NCBI GenBank assembly: GCA_014859965.1
Contig: JACZKQ010000175.1
Coordinates: 38,794-102,793 of the forward strand
DNA length: 64,000 nt
Direction of reading: 5' to 3'
Source: Phycisphaerae bacterium
GTDB lineage: Bacteria; Planctomycetota; Phycisphaerae; Sedimentisphaerales; Anaerohalosphaeraceae
Shown: in pieces, positions 26,068-34,373 of the stretch
Layout: each line of letters starts with the position of its first letter
Position numbering within the stretch: position 1 is the stretch's first letter
The notes under the pieces: model-generated
Databases searched by the model: none
The model's input: the letters and a program-made list of their open reading frames with translations, nothing else
What the model was told of the DNA's origin: nothing
Program-made: the position numbers and the translations under genes

Positions 26068-26808
26068 ATGCGGGTTAGAACTCTCTTTTTGGCGACCGTG
26101 ATTTTTACGGTGGTGGTTTTGCTTGGCACGGTTGGGCGGCTGCTGTACCGCAGGAGTCTGACTCTGGCGGATGCGATAGTGCGCGGCGACGTGGCGATGG
26201 TGCGTGAGAAGGTGCGAGATGTGGAAGACATTAATGCATACGTCGGGCAGCATACCTATTTGACGCTTGCATTTCGCTGGCGGGCCGGACCACGAGAGGG
26301 GACGGCCAGCGAGCGTGAGAGACAGAGAGCGAGGCAGTTGACGTACGATGTGGCGGCGATTCTTATAGAGCACGGAGCTGATGTTGATGCGCCGAGCAAG
26401 TTTTTTAACGGGTCCAGTCCTCTGCATATGTCGGTGTATCTCGACATGATTGATGTGACAGAATTGCTGCTTGCGTCGGGCGCTTCGGTGCGAAGTGTGG
26501 ACGATCAAGGTTTTACTTCGTTAATGATGGCGTCTGCGATTGGCAGGCGAGAGTTTGTGGATCTCCTGCTACAAAAAGGAAGTTGCGAGGTTATAAATGC
26601 GAGGGATGACAAGGGTAATACGGCTCTGCACCTGGCCGTCGACCCGGTAACAGTCGAACTACTGCTTGTGCATGGAGCAGATCCTAACATCGCCAACAAA
26701 AAGGGAGCAACGCCGGCTGATCTAATCAGGAAGCGAGAGGGTCAAGGCAGTAGACATACTGGCGACGAGCGGGAGAGTTGCGTGGCGGAGGTGGAGAGGC
26801 GAGAATGA
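26068..26808 (+). CDS. membrane-anchored ankyrin-repeat protein
   Basis: A 246-residue protein with an N-terminal membrane helix (LFLATVIFTVVVLLGTV) and four to five ankyrin repeats: ADAIVRGDVAMVREKV, AAILIEHGADVDAP, SPLHMSVYLDMIDVTELLL, FTSLMMASAIGRREFVDLLL, and NTALHLAVDP with LLLVHGADPN. Ankyrin repeats normally mediate protein binding; the partner is unknown. ATG 26068 follows AAGGA. The last ~16 residues (GDERESCVAEVERRE) are encoded by copy C of the dispersed repeat, so the original C-terminus may have been replaced. Such proteins occur as immunity proteins near polymorphic toxins, a possible but unproven role here. Confidence 0.8.
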   Translation: MRVRTLFLATVIFTVVVLLGTVGRLLYRRSLTLADAIVRGDVAMVREKVRDVEDINAYVGQHTYLTLAFRWRAGPREGTASERERQRARQLTYDVAAILIEHGADVDAPSKFFNGSSPLHMSVYLDMIDVTELLLASGASVRSVDDQGFTSLMMASAIGRREFVDLLLQKGSCEVINARDDKGNTALHLAVDPVTVELLLVHGADPNIANKKGATPADLIRKREGQGSRHTGDERESCVAEVERRE

Positions 26809-26894
26809 AGTCGACTTCTTTACCTGCTCGTGAGAGAGGGCATTTGTACGAGGCGGTCTGTGGACGGGAAACGTCTACAACAAAATGGACGCAG
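26761..26894 (+). repeat. dispersed repeat, copy C
   Basis: Matches the right-hand part of copy A from GAGCGGGAGAGTTG through GGCGGAGGTGGAGAGGCGAG, GCATTTGTACGAGG and GAAACGTCTACAACAAA. It overlaps the 3' end of the ankyrin gene and is followed by TCCCTTTAATTAAAG, a REP-like edge. Confidence 0.75.
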
Positions 26895-26959
26895 TCCCTT
26901 TAATTAAAGAAGGGGTTGCGGCTACGAGGGATTGGGGCAATGTTAGTAGTATATAAGCC

Positions 26960-26988
26960 TGGACTTAATGGGCTGGTTGTGTTATAAT
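26960..26988 (+). promoter_or_regulatory. candidate promoter of the FGE-domain gene
   Basis: TATAAT (26983-26988), inside the palindrome TTATAATTATAA, with TGGACT 17 bp upstream. It lies 82 bp before the start codon. Confidence 0.45.
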
Positions 26989-27070
26989 TATAACCTGAAA
27001 GCGGAGACCGCACAAGGTGCATTTGGGTGTATGCGTGCCGCTGTTGATAGCTGATCATAAGGAGGATGGC

Positions 27071-28618
27071 ATGCTTTGGAGAAGTGTTCTGGTATTATTT
27101 GTTTTGGGGCTTTCGGTCTGTGCGGCCGGCGGGGGCGCAGGTTTTCTGAGGCCGGACATCAACGATGACGGGGTGGTTGATCTGGCCGATCTGAAACTGC
27201 TGGGTGAGGGATGGCTTGGGGATGACTGTGAGTCGAGCAACGACTGGTGCACGCGGGGCGACTTGAACAAGGACGGCAGAGTCGACGGATCGGATCTGGC
27301 TTTGATGGCGGAGACGTGGGGGACGGAGGAGGCGCCGATTGAGGAAGGCTTCGAGAGCGGAGATTTCACTTATCTCGACTGGCGGCACAGCGGGGATGCA
27401 AGCTGGGTCGTGGTGTCGGACGTCAGGCACGCAGGCGTTTATTCGGCGAGGTCAGGCGTCATCGGTCACAAACAACAGAGCACACTCGAATTGACGCTGG
27501 AGACTTCCTTTACGGAGATCAGTTTCTACTGCAAGACATCAAGCGAGGGCGGCGATCACCTTCGGTTCTACATAAATGACGTTGAAGTCGGCGCATGGTC
27601 GGGCGACAGGGACTGGGTCAGATCGCCGTTTTTCATGACGCCGGGACGGCATACCTTCAAGTGGTCTTACACTAAGGACTTCACCGGAAGCCAAGGGCTG
27701 GACTGCGCATGGATAGACAGGATCGTTATGCGACGAATCGACCCTGTAGAGATGATCGAGATTGCCGGGGGCACGTTCGAGATGGGCGACAGTTTGGGCG
27801 AGGGGCCGGTGCATGAGTTGCCGGTCCATACGGTTACGCTGTCCTCGTTCCACTTGAGCGCGCATCTGATTACGAAATCTCAGTATTGTCAGTTCCTGAA
27901 CCGGGCCCTTAGAGAGGGCCAGATTACAATGAGCGGCGATGTGGCCTACAAGGCCGGATCAGGCACAAGCTACCCGTATATCGATACCTACTGGCAGTAC
28001 AGATTTTACAATACATTCAGGCTTTGGAATCCGTTGGGGCAGGACCAAAGCAATCATCCTGTCGAGCGTGTAACCTGGTATGGGGCGGCGGCATACTGCA
28101 ACTGGCTTAGCGAGCAGGAGGGCAGGGAACCGTGTTATGATCTGTCTACGTGGGAATGCGACTTTGGCAAGAACGGCTACCGTTTGCCTACGGAGGCGCA
28201 ATGGGAGTATGCGGCGCGCGGCGGGCTTGCGGGGAAGCGATTTCCGTGGGGGGATTTGATTACGCACAACGAAGCCAACTACACAAGCGACGCAATTTAC
28301 AGCTACGATATCAGCGCCACCCGCGGCGCGCATCCGGAATGGCAGTCGACTTCGCCCGTCGGCAGATTCGCACCTAACGGATACGGGCTTTACGACATGG
28401 CGGGAAATATGTGGGAGTGGTGCAACGACTGGTACCTGGATACGTATTACAGTGTCAGTGCATTGAGCAATCCCAGAGGCCCGGCGACCGGAAGCCAGCG
28501 TGTTGTACGCGGCGGTGCTTTTCGGCTGCGGGCTAACGGTTGTCGGGTGGCGAACCGGAGGTTCGATTCACCGGGCGCCATGCTGCCTTTCGGGGCAGGT
28601 TTTCGGATTTGCCGTTGA
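27071..28618 (+). CDS. secreted protein with dockerin-like Ca repeats and FGE/sulfatase-modifying domain
   Basis: A 515-residue exported protein. After the signal peptide come two EF-hand-like calcium repeats, DINDDGVVDLADL (29-41) and DLNKDGRVDGSDL (64-76), as in type I dockerins. A lectin-like beta domain follows (about 95-225), then an FGE-sulfatase (SUMF1-type) domain to the end, with IEIAGGTFEMGDS, YRLPTEAQWEYAARGG, YDMAGNMWEWCNDWY and VVRGGAFR. FGE-fold proteins may oxidise sulfatase Cys or only bind calcium and ligands; activity here is unproven. ATG 27071 follows AAGGAGG. Such fusions are common in Phycisphaerae. Confidence 0.9.
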   Translation: MLWRSVLVLFVLGLSVCAAGGGAGFLRPDINDDGVVDLADLKLLGEGWLGDDCESSNDWCTRGDLNKDGRVDGSDLALMAETWGTEEAPIEEGFESGDFTYLDWRHSGDASWVVVSDVRHAGVYSARSGVIGHKQQSTLELTLETSFTEISFYCKTSSEGGDHLRFYINDVEVGAWSGDRDWVRSPFFMTPGRHTFKWSYTKDFTGSQGLDCAWIDRIVMRRIDPVEMIEIAGGTFEMGDSLGEGPVHELPVHTVTLSSFHLSAHLITKSQYCQFLNRALREGQITMSGDVAYKAGSGTSYPYIDTYWQYRFYNTFRLWNPLGQDQSNHPVERVTWYGAAAYCNWLSEQEGREPCYDLSTWECDFGKNGYRLPTEAQWEYAARGGLAGKRFPWGDLITHNEANYTSDAIYSYDISATRGAHPEWQSTSPVGRFAPNGYGLYDMAGNMWEWCNDWYLDTYYSVSALSNPRGPATGSQRVVRGGAFRLRANGCRVANRRFDSPGAMLPFGAGFRICR

Positions 28619-28806
28619 CCGCGGGGCTGAGAGAAATGGGGTACGAGTGCCGCTTAATGACAAGCTGGTTGGGCAAGAAAGCGCGGAGCGATGAAGCTTG
28701 TGTGCCGTTTCGGCGACCGGTATATGTTGATTGGCGGCCATTTGATTTCTCGTGACATGCGGGCGATCTGAAGACGGACCGGCAGGCGTATGTGTATTTT
28801 TATGGA

Positions 28807-28850
28807 TTTCCGCCTGCGCGGAAATGACAGATTGGAAATGGGACCGGGTC
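28807..28850. repeat. two short palindromes downstream of the ATP-grasp gene
   Basis: TTTCCGC/GCGGAAA (28807-28824) around CTGC, of the widespread 'TCCGCCTGCGCGGAAATGAC' type, and GGGACCGGGTCTC (28838-28850), a REP-like core also found inverted at 26038. They probably mark or help terminate the convergent genes; nothing else is evident between 28619 and 28853. Confidence 0.6.
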
Positions 28851-28853
28851 TCT

Positions 28854-29990
28854 TTAGTTTTGCATGCGGCGTATTTGATTTGCATCGGACAGTTCGGTGA
28901 TTGCCGACTGCATGCGGCGGGCTATGCGGGGCATGGTTCGGTGCTGATTGGGCGGGTTCCACCATATGTTGCCTTCGATGAGGCATGGGCCGTCGGGGGT
29001 GATTGCGATGTCCCAGCCGATGGTTCGCACGGGCAGGGCCATTGCGGCGGCGCGGGCGGCGAGGTCGCGGACCTGCGGCCAACAGGGGATTACGAAGCCC
29101 TTAAAGGGATTGCCCGATACGGGGTGATTGTCCATAATGACGATGCCTTTTCCGTCGCCATCGAGGTAGGATGCCTCGCCGAGCGAACCTTCCGCGGGAT
29201 CGATCAACACTTCCAGATTGCCTTTGAGATTCTCCAGATGCGTGTCGATGACGATGCGCGTGTCGATGATGGTCTTGAGGAAGGCCGAGAGTATCTCGAC
29301 GCGGTCGTGGGCGCCGACGAGTGTGATGATACGAACGGTCTGGAGCGCGGCCACTCCGGTGAACGACGTGATAAGCGGGTGGTTTTCGACGACTTCCTGC
29401 ATAAGCGAGCCGACGGGGCTCGACCCGGCCAGCAGCCGCAGAAAAGCATCGGGCGCGTAGTATACGCCGTCGTGATCCTGAAAGCCGCCGTTGATGCGGG
29501 TCATGATCTTGAATCCAGCGCCCAGTGAACCTTCGGCGGGCTTGAGGGCGAAACGCTGAGGCAGGGCATCCGCAATGGCGGTGACGTCGCTTGAAGGCAC
29601 CAGGGCTTCGTTGCGGCAGGCGTGCGTCGTTTTCGCCGATGCGCTGAAGACGCCGTACAACTTCGGTACGGGCAGTTCGTGGCTGCGGCATGTCCGGTGA
29701 AAGAGCACTTTGTTTTTGAAGAGGCCGGCGAGTATGGACGGGTTGAGGGCTTCCTGCATGCGCGTGGTATGTTTGCGGCTGACGAAGGCGTGCAGTGCGG
29801 CGGTGTCGAACTGAGGGTCGAACATGCCGAGCCTGAAGGCTTCGACGGGCTCATAACCGAATTGGCGCGCAAACTGAAGAAATCGCCAGGACGTGTACAA
29901 GGCGGACCAGCGACACCCCTGGCTCCTGACGGCAAGGCCGACGGCGGTCAAAGCACGTTTGGATTTTCTGCTCGTTCTCTTGAAACCCAA
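28854..29990 (-). CDS. sugar-transfer-associated ATP-grasp protein
   Basis: An ATP-grasp-fold ligase of the type found in envelope polysaccharide loci; it should use ATP to join a carboxylate to an amine on an unknown substrate. The C-terminal half shows the fold: RFALKPAEGSLGAGFKIM, an ATP-binding stretch, and VRTIGWDIAITPDGPCLIEG then NIWWNPPN, the metal-binding end. TTG 29990 is chosen because AGGAG lies 6 nt upstream and the basic N-terminus (GFKRTSRKSKR) starts there, giving 378 residues; the frame is open further up but unconvincing. A glycosyltransferase is transcribed divergently. Confidence 0.8.
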   Translation of the reverse strand: MGFKRTSRKSKRALTAVGLAVRSQGCRWSALYTSWRFLQFARQFGYEPVEAFRLGMFDPQFDTAALHAFVSRKHTTRMQEALNPSILAGLFKNKVLFHRTCRSHELPVPKLYGVFSASAKTTHACRNEALVPSSDVTAIADALPQRFALKPAEGSLGAGFKIMTRINGGFQDHDGVYYAPDAFLRLLAGSSPVGSLMQEVVENHPLITSFTGVAALQTVRIITLVGAHDRVEILSAFLKTIIDTRIVIDTHLENLKGNLEVLIDPAEGSLGEASYLDGDGKGIVIMDNHPVSGNPFKGFVIPCWPQVRDLAARAAAMALPVRTIGWDIAITPDGPCLIEGNIWWNPPNQHRTMPRIARRMQSAITELSDANQIRRMQN

Positions 29991-30175
29991 TCCGATCTCC
30001 TGTTGATGAAGGGGAGTCTTGTATGGACAGCAATAGTCCGTGAGATTATACGCACTTGCGGGCGGTTTTGAAGTCCGAAGCGAATTTGCCGAAATTTTTT
30101 TAATTCTGGTGCATTGGATTGTCGGATGTGATAGAAAACCTGCAAAAACCTCAAGACTGGTCGAGCAGTTGGACA

Positions 30176-31321
30176 ATGATGGGCACCAATATTCTATATG
30201 TGGCAAGAGGCGGTCCGATTTCCGGCAGTCAGCGGCAGCTCCTGAATCTGATACGGCGTATGGATCGCAAGAAATACGTGCCGTTGGTGGTTTGTTCGGA
30301 GGGGGGCGGGTTCGCCGATTGTCTTGCCGAAATGGGGATTGCGACGCATGTTTATCCTGTGTTGTTCGGGTGGCGCAAGGCGCGGCACGTTGTCCATCGC
30401 TATCAACTTGTTGCTGCGCTTTGGCGGCAGTTGTCGGGGCGGGACATCGGGCTGATCCATTGCTCTTATCAGTGGTATGCGCCCTACTGCCGTTATCTTT
30501 CTCGGCGGCTGAAATGTCCGTACCTGGTTCATATCCGTGGTCCGGTGGATAGGTCGGCGGTTCGGAAGTACGGGTTCGTGGAAGCCGACCGGCTGATCGC
30601 CATATCGCCGCGAAGCGGGCGGAATCTTGTCGACGCGGGTATAGAGCCGGAGAAAGTTTCGATTGTTTACGACAGCGTCGATACGAATGTCTTTCGCCCT
30701 GTGCCGAGAGGCTCGGGGGGTTTTAACGGAACCGGTGATTTTGTATTCGGGCTCGCCGGGCGCATCGCGCCGGACAAACACCAACTGGCATTTGTCCGGG
30801 CGGCGCGGATCGTCGCTTCGAGACATTCCAACGTCAGGTTTGTGCTGGTCGGGCAGGCGTGCGACAGAGAGTACAGTCAGGAAGTTGAAAAACAGATTAA
30901 AGAGTTTGATCTCAGCGATCGCGTTATTCTGTACGGACGAAGCGAACAGATGCCGAATGTTTTGAGCGACTGCGACGTGTTGGTGAGTCTTTCTGGCGGA
31001 TCGATAATGTATGAGGCGCTGGCGTGCGGCGTGCCGGTGCTTTCGGCGGGGTACACGCGGAAAGAGGATTCGGTGCATGTTATCCATGATCACAACGCAA
31101 TGCTCGTGGAGAGTCGGGAACCTGAAGATGTTGCCTGTGCGATGGAAAGGCTGCTGGTCGACGGTTGTTATACGAGCCGACTCGCGGCGAACACGCGGGC
31201 GCATATTCTCGATCATTTGAACGACGGCATCATGGCGGCTCAGACGCAGGCTGTGTATGAGTCGCTTCTTAAGGGGGGCGGGCCGGGAGCAGGGAAAGGA
31301 AATCAGACGGGTGGGCAGTGA
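30176..31321 (+). CDS. family 4-type glycosyltransferase (possible in-frame stop before true end)
   Basis: A GT-B glycosyltransferase for cell-surface glycans: N-terminal domain with NILYVARGGPISGSQRQLLN, interdomain SVDTNVFRPVP, and C-terminal GLAGRIAPDKHQ and LSGGSIMYEALACGVPVLSA, holding the usual nucleotide-sugar-binding Glu. ATG 30176 is chosen by homology; TTG 30119 is possible and no ribosome site is clear. After the TGA the same frame stays open for 52 protein-like codons (GNAAAFAADGLSPAWMRDDV ...) to TGA 31478, directly before a terminator, so the gene may originally end at 31480. Confidence 0.85.
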   Translation: MMGTNILYVARGGPISGSQRQLLNLIRRMDRKKYVPLVVCSEGGGFADCLAEMGIATHVYPVLFGWRKARHVVHRYQLVAALWRQLSGRDIGLIHCSYQWYAPYCRYLSRRLKCPYLVHIRGPVDRSAVRKYGFVEADRLIAISPRSGRNLVDAGIEPEKVSIVYDSVDTNVFRPVPRGSGGFNGTGDFVFGLAGRIAPDKHQLAFVRAARIVASRHSNVRFVLVGQACDREYSQEVEKQIKEFDLSDRVILYGRSEQMPNVLSDCDVLVSLSGGSIMYEALACGVPVLSAGYTRKEDSVHVIHDHNAMLVESREPEDVACAMERLLVDGCYTSRLAANTRAHILDHLNDGIMAAQTQAVYESLLKGGGPGAGKGNQTGGQ

Positions 31322-31482
31322 ACTGCGGATGGACGGCGTGGACCTGGAGAACAGGCTGATTCCGGCTCCGATGGCGGGAATGCTGCGGCTTTCGCTGCGG
31401 ATGGCCTGTCGCCGGCCTGGATGCGCGATGACGTGCGTGAAGTTCTTTCGCTGTTACTGGCAGACATCGCGGCGGATTGATT

Positions 31483-31527
31483 CGCCCGACTCTCTCACGT
31501 TCTACAGGCGTCGAGTCGGGCGTTTTT
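31483..31527 (+). terminator. intrinsic terminator after the glycosyltransferase
   Basis: CGCCCGACTC (31483-31492) pairs perfectly with GAGTCGGGCG (31513-31522) and is followed by five T. It starts 2 bp after the TGA that closes the in-frame extension of the glycosyltransferase. Confidence 0.88.
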
Positions 31528-31608
31528 GAAGATGCGCAATTATATGCAACAGCTCGAGAGCGGACAGGTCTCTTTGAGCTGGAAGCCTGCAAATGAAGGA
31601 AGCGGGGA

Positions 31609-32667
31609 ATGCAAAGGAAGAAACCAGGCGGCGGCGTTGCCGGCATGATCCGGGCGCCGTTCAAATCGCTCGAAGAGCTTGTTCGGGTACGCGTCCTGAG
31701 GCAGGTCAAGGCGAAGTTTCTTTATCTTGAGATCACCCATCGCTGCAATCTTGCCTGCATTTCGTGCTATACCGGCGCGGGCAGGGAAAAGGACGACGTC
31801 CTGACGCTGGCGGAGCAGAAATCCGTGATACGTCAAGGCAGGGCCATGGGGGTCAGGAGCGTATCGCTGAGCGGCAGCGGGGAACCGCTGATGTGCAGGC
31901 ATGTTTTCGAGCTGCTGGATTATGTCGTCGATCTGGGGATGTCGGCTGTGATCTTCACGAACGGGACGCTTATCGACGAGGCGACGGCCGGACGATTGAT
32001 GTCGCGGAACGTTTTTACGTTTTTCAAACTGTACAGCCTGGAACCGGATGTGTTCGACGGTATGGTCGGGCGGCGGAATACGTATGAGTGGACCGAGCAC
32101 CGATACAAGGTCCAGGGAGAGGAGCGGGTGCGAATGGTCCCGGCCGGGCTGAAAGCCTTGCTGGAGGCGCAGCGATCCGTGGGGCGGTCGGATCTGGTCA
32201 AGGCGGAAACGCTTGTAACGAAGATGAATATTGGGGGCGTTCCTGCGATTGCGCGTTTTTGCAGGGACTGCGATATCGGGTTCTTCATGGAAACTCCGGT
32301 GTTCAAAGGCAGGGCGATCGAAAATTATGATCGCGTGGCGGTGAGTGCTGAAGGTTATGCGAAGCTTTATGAGGCGTTGGCCGCAATCTTCGGAAAGGAT
32401 TATATGCTGGAACTGAAGAACACCGGCTGTCTGGTGGAAAGAAACCCGGTTGTCTGGACGGATGGGCGGATCGGGTTCTGCAGCAGTCGTGCGGCAGATG
32501 TGGGGAACGTGCGAGATGAACCGCTCAAGAGTCTTTTCTTGAAAGCAAGGCGAATGAAACACAAAGAAGAGCGCATGATCAAGACGAGGGCGGAGGGTCG
32601 CTATTTCCGGACATGCCCTTCCAGGCAGCTTTGCGAGATCAGGCATGGTTTGCCGTGCGATTATTGA
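31609..32667 (+). CDS. radical SAM protein with C-terminal cysteine cluster
   Basis: A 352-residue radical SAM enzyme. The [4Fe-4S]-binding CxxxCxxC is THRCNLACISCYTG (about 47-60), followed by SLSGSGEPLM, the SAM-binding segment. Seven further Cys after residue 265 (NTGCLVERN, GFCSS, RTCPSRQLCEI, GLPC) suggest a SPASM-like auxiliary cluster domain, as in peptide- or sugar-modifying members. The start follows AAGGA/GGGG. No precursor peptide gene was found next to it; its neighbours are a glycosyltransferase and ATP-grasp protein, so a role in envelope glycan modification is conceivable. Confidence 0.87.
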   Translation: MQRKKPGGGVAGMIRAPFKSLEELVRVRVLRQVKAKFLYLEITHRCNLACISCYTGAGREKDDVLTLAEQKSVIRQGRAMGVRSVSLSGSGEPLMCRHVFELLDYVVDLGMSAVIFTNGTLIDEATAGRLMSRNVFTFFKLYSLEPDVFDGMVGRRNTYEWTEHRYKVQGEERVRMVPAGLKALLEAQRSVGRSDLVKAETLVTKMNIGGVPAIARFCRDCDIGFFMETPVFKGRAIENYDRVAVSAEGYAKLYEALAAIFGKDYMLELKNTGCLVERNPVVWTDGRIGFCSSRAADVGNVRDEPLKSLFLKARRMKHKEERMIKTRAEGRYFRTCPSRQLCEIRHGLPCDY

Positions 32668-32704
32668 TGGGGGAATGCGGTCGAAGCGGCGGGGTTCGGG
32701 GCGG

Positions 32705-32750
32705 AAAAGGGGTCTGACCCCTTTAATTCAGACTGACCCCTTTAATTCAG
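32705..32750. repeat. REP-like palindrome with a half copy
   Basis: AAAAGGGGTCTGACCCCTTT (32705-32724) followed by AATTCAG, then a second half copy, CTGACCCCTTTAATTCAG. It separates the convergent radical SAM and anti-sigma-like genes. On the other strand its layout (CTGAATTAAAGG-core-CCTTTT) matches the frame of the 36-bp repeats at 9131, 9587 and 11951. Confidence 0.75.
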
Positions 32751-32783
32751 ACGTCAGCGGCGGTAGAGATTAAGCCTGTCTCT

Positions 32784-34373
32784 TTAGTTTGCCATGCGGA
32801 CGGTCCATACGGGCATTTTGCGGGTTTCTTTTTGGAAGGTGATCCCGAAGTATTCGAGGTACCATTTTTCGGCCAGGCGGGCGCCGGCTTCGCCTTTGAA
32901 GTTGGGGATAACATGGCTGACGTTAGTCTTGGGGTCTATGCCGGTGTTGTTTTCGACGATCACATCCTGGTGTTGGCCGAGGTGTCGCAGAAGGTCGTCC
33001 GTAGTGAAGATATATGAGGCGGAGAGGGTTCCCACACCAAACGACCCCGGCACCGGACATTTGATTTCGCTCAATGGCTTGAGCGGACGGCCGTCGTGTA
33101 AGGCGATCCAGACGGCGCAGTCGGCCTGGCTGTCGACGATCTGCACGCCAACTTTCGCCAGGAGCGCCTGCACTTTTTCTTTTGTGCTTACCGCACCTCG
33201 GGTGATTACGTCGTATTGAACGAATATGTCGTCGAAGCTGCCGTCGAATCGTATTCGGCCAGCGGATGGGCTGTGGTACGATTTAGCCAGGTGCGTGACG
33301 CTGGTTGCGATCTCCATGTGCCAGTAATCCGAAAGGCCGGGGAACTGGCTCATGCTGATGCCGTCCTTGTATGTTCCTGCGCGGATTTCCATTTGTCCGG
33401 GCTGGAGAGGATTGGCCTGGTAGTAAGCGGTCAACTCCCCTTTGGACAGGTGTTCCTTGACGGGGTATGCATCCTGCGCGGCGCCGCTGAGATCCTGCGG
33501 GGCGTGCACTTTGTCCGGCAGCTCGTTTACGATCCTGGCATCCCGCGGAGCGCCTGCCTGGTAGATATTTGTCGGCCCGGCCGCGGGGTAGTCGAACGTT
33601 CCATCCAGCACTTCGACGAACTTTCCGTCCTCCATGTAACCCTGCAATTTCATTGTGCGCAGCAGTCGGGTGTTGCAGTCGACGCCGAATATCCATTGCT
33701 CAAGGGCTTCGCCGCGGGGCACGCTGATCGTAATGATTTCGATTTTCTGGTCATTGCGCCGCTCGACTCGTCGGTCCATCGATGCGCCTTCAACATCGCT
33801 GAGCACGGTAACTATCTTGGCGAGGATTTCATGGGGTGAGCCGCCAGAAGCCATGACGTTGGTGTCATCAGTGAGCCTGGAGATTGTGATCTGCCGAACG
33901 GCGGGGCTATAGACGTGCGCCTGCTTTTTCTTGCTGTTTGTGAGGCGTATCTCTCCGCCGGGGCGTATTTCTACGTTAATGCCTAAATCAAATGACTGCC
34001 AGAACTCGGTTCGTCCGTTTTGGTTGTATTCGTTTTCCGTGGGCCAGGTCACGTTTGCCGTTCCGTGCATCCAGGGGACTCTTTTCATGGCCTCGGTTAT
34101 TTGTGCGAGGACTTCGGTTGCACCGTCGATGGAGCCGGTGAAATGGTGCACGGTGAGCAGGGCTGCGAAGACGACGGCGGCGGCCACGCCGAGTCTTGCT
34201 GTTTTGCTGTTCATGATCGCTCTCCAGATGTGCGGCCGGTCGGAAGCGGGCCGCGTTTTGTTTGCGTTGTCCAGTGCAGCGGAGGCATCGGCAAGCGTTC
34301 TGTTGTCCATTTCGGCGCCGGTGCGGTCCTGCAACTGTTTTATAGACTGTTCTATTTTGTCTGTCGGTCTCAT
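32784..34373 (-). CDS. membrane anti-sigma-like protein (pair 2)
   Basis: A 529-residue single-pass protein coupled to the upstream sigma factor by an ATGA overlap. A charged cytoplasmic segment (1-58, with LADASAALDNANKT) precedes a membrane helix (about 60-75) and HHFTGSIDG, then a long extracytoplasmic domain with an outer beta-rich part and repeated helical segments. Layout and motif match the protein at 22838, so the two pairs are paralogous systems. The anti-sigma role is inferred from coupling and topology. Confidence 0.75.
   Translation of the reverse strand: MRPTDKIEQSIKQLQDRTGAEMDNRTLADASAALDNANKTRPASDRPHIWRAIMNSKTARLGVAAAVVFAALLTVHHFTGSIDGATEVLAQITEAMKRVPWMHGTANVTWPTENEYNQNGRTEFWQSFDLGINVEIRPGGEIRLTNSKKKQAHVYSPAVRQITISRLTDDTNVMASGGSPHEILAKIVTVLSDVEGASMDRRVERRNDQKIEIITISVPRGEALEQWIFGVDCNTRLLRTMKLQGYMEDGKFVEVLDGTFDYPAAGPTNIYQAGAPRDARIVNELPDKVHAPQDLSGAAQDAYPVKEHLSKGELTAYYQANPLQPGQMEIRAGTYKDGISMSQFPGLSDYWHMEIATSVTHLAKSYHSPSAGRIRFDGSFDDIFVQYDVITRGAVSTKEKVQALLAKVGVQIVDSQADCAVWIALHDGRPLKPLSEIKCPVPGSFGVGTLSASYIFTTDDLLRHLGQHQDVIVENNTGIDPKTNVSHVIPNFKGEAGARLAEKWYLEYFGITFQKETRKMPVWTVRMAN

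Noticed and set aside
28619..28760. Coding-like sequence after the FGE-domain gene (LREMGYECRLMTSWLG in one frame)
   Set aside because: No start codon or ribosome site and no recognisable family; left as intergenic.
31329..31529. A 66-codon frame upstream of the radical SAM gene, considered as a precursor peptide
   Set aside because: It reads through the intrinsic terminator stem, and the glycosyltransferase frame in the same DNA is far more protein-like.
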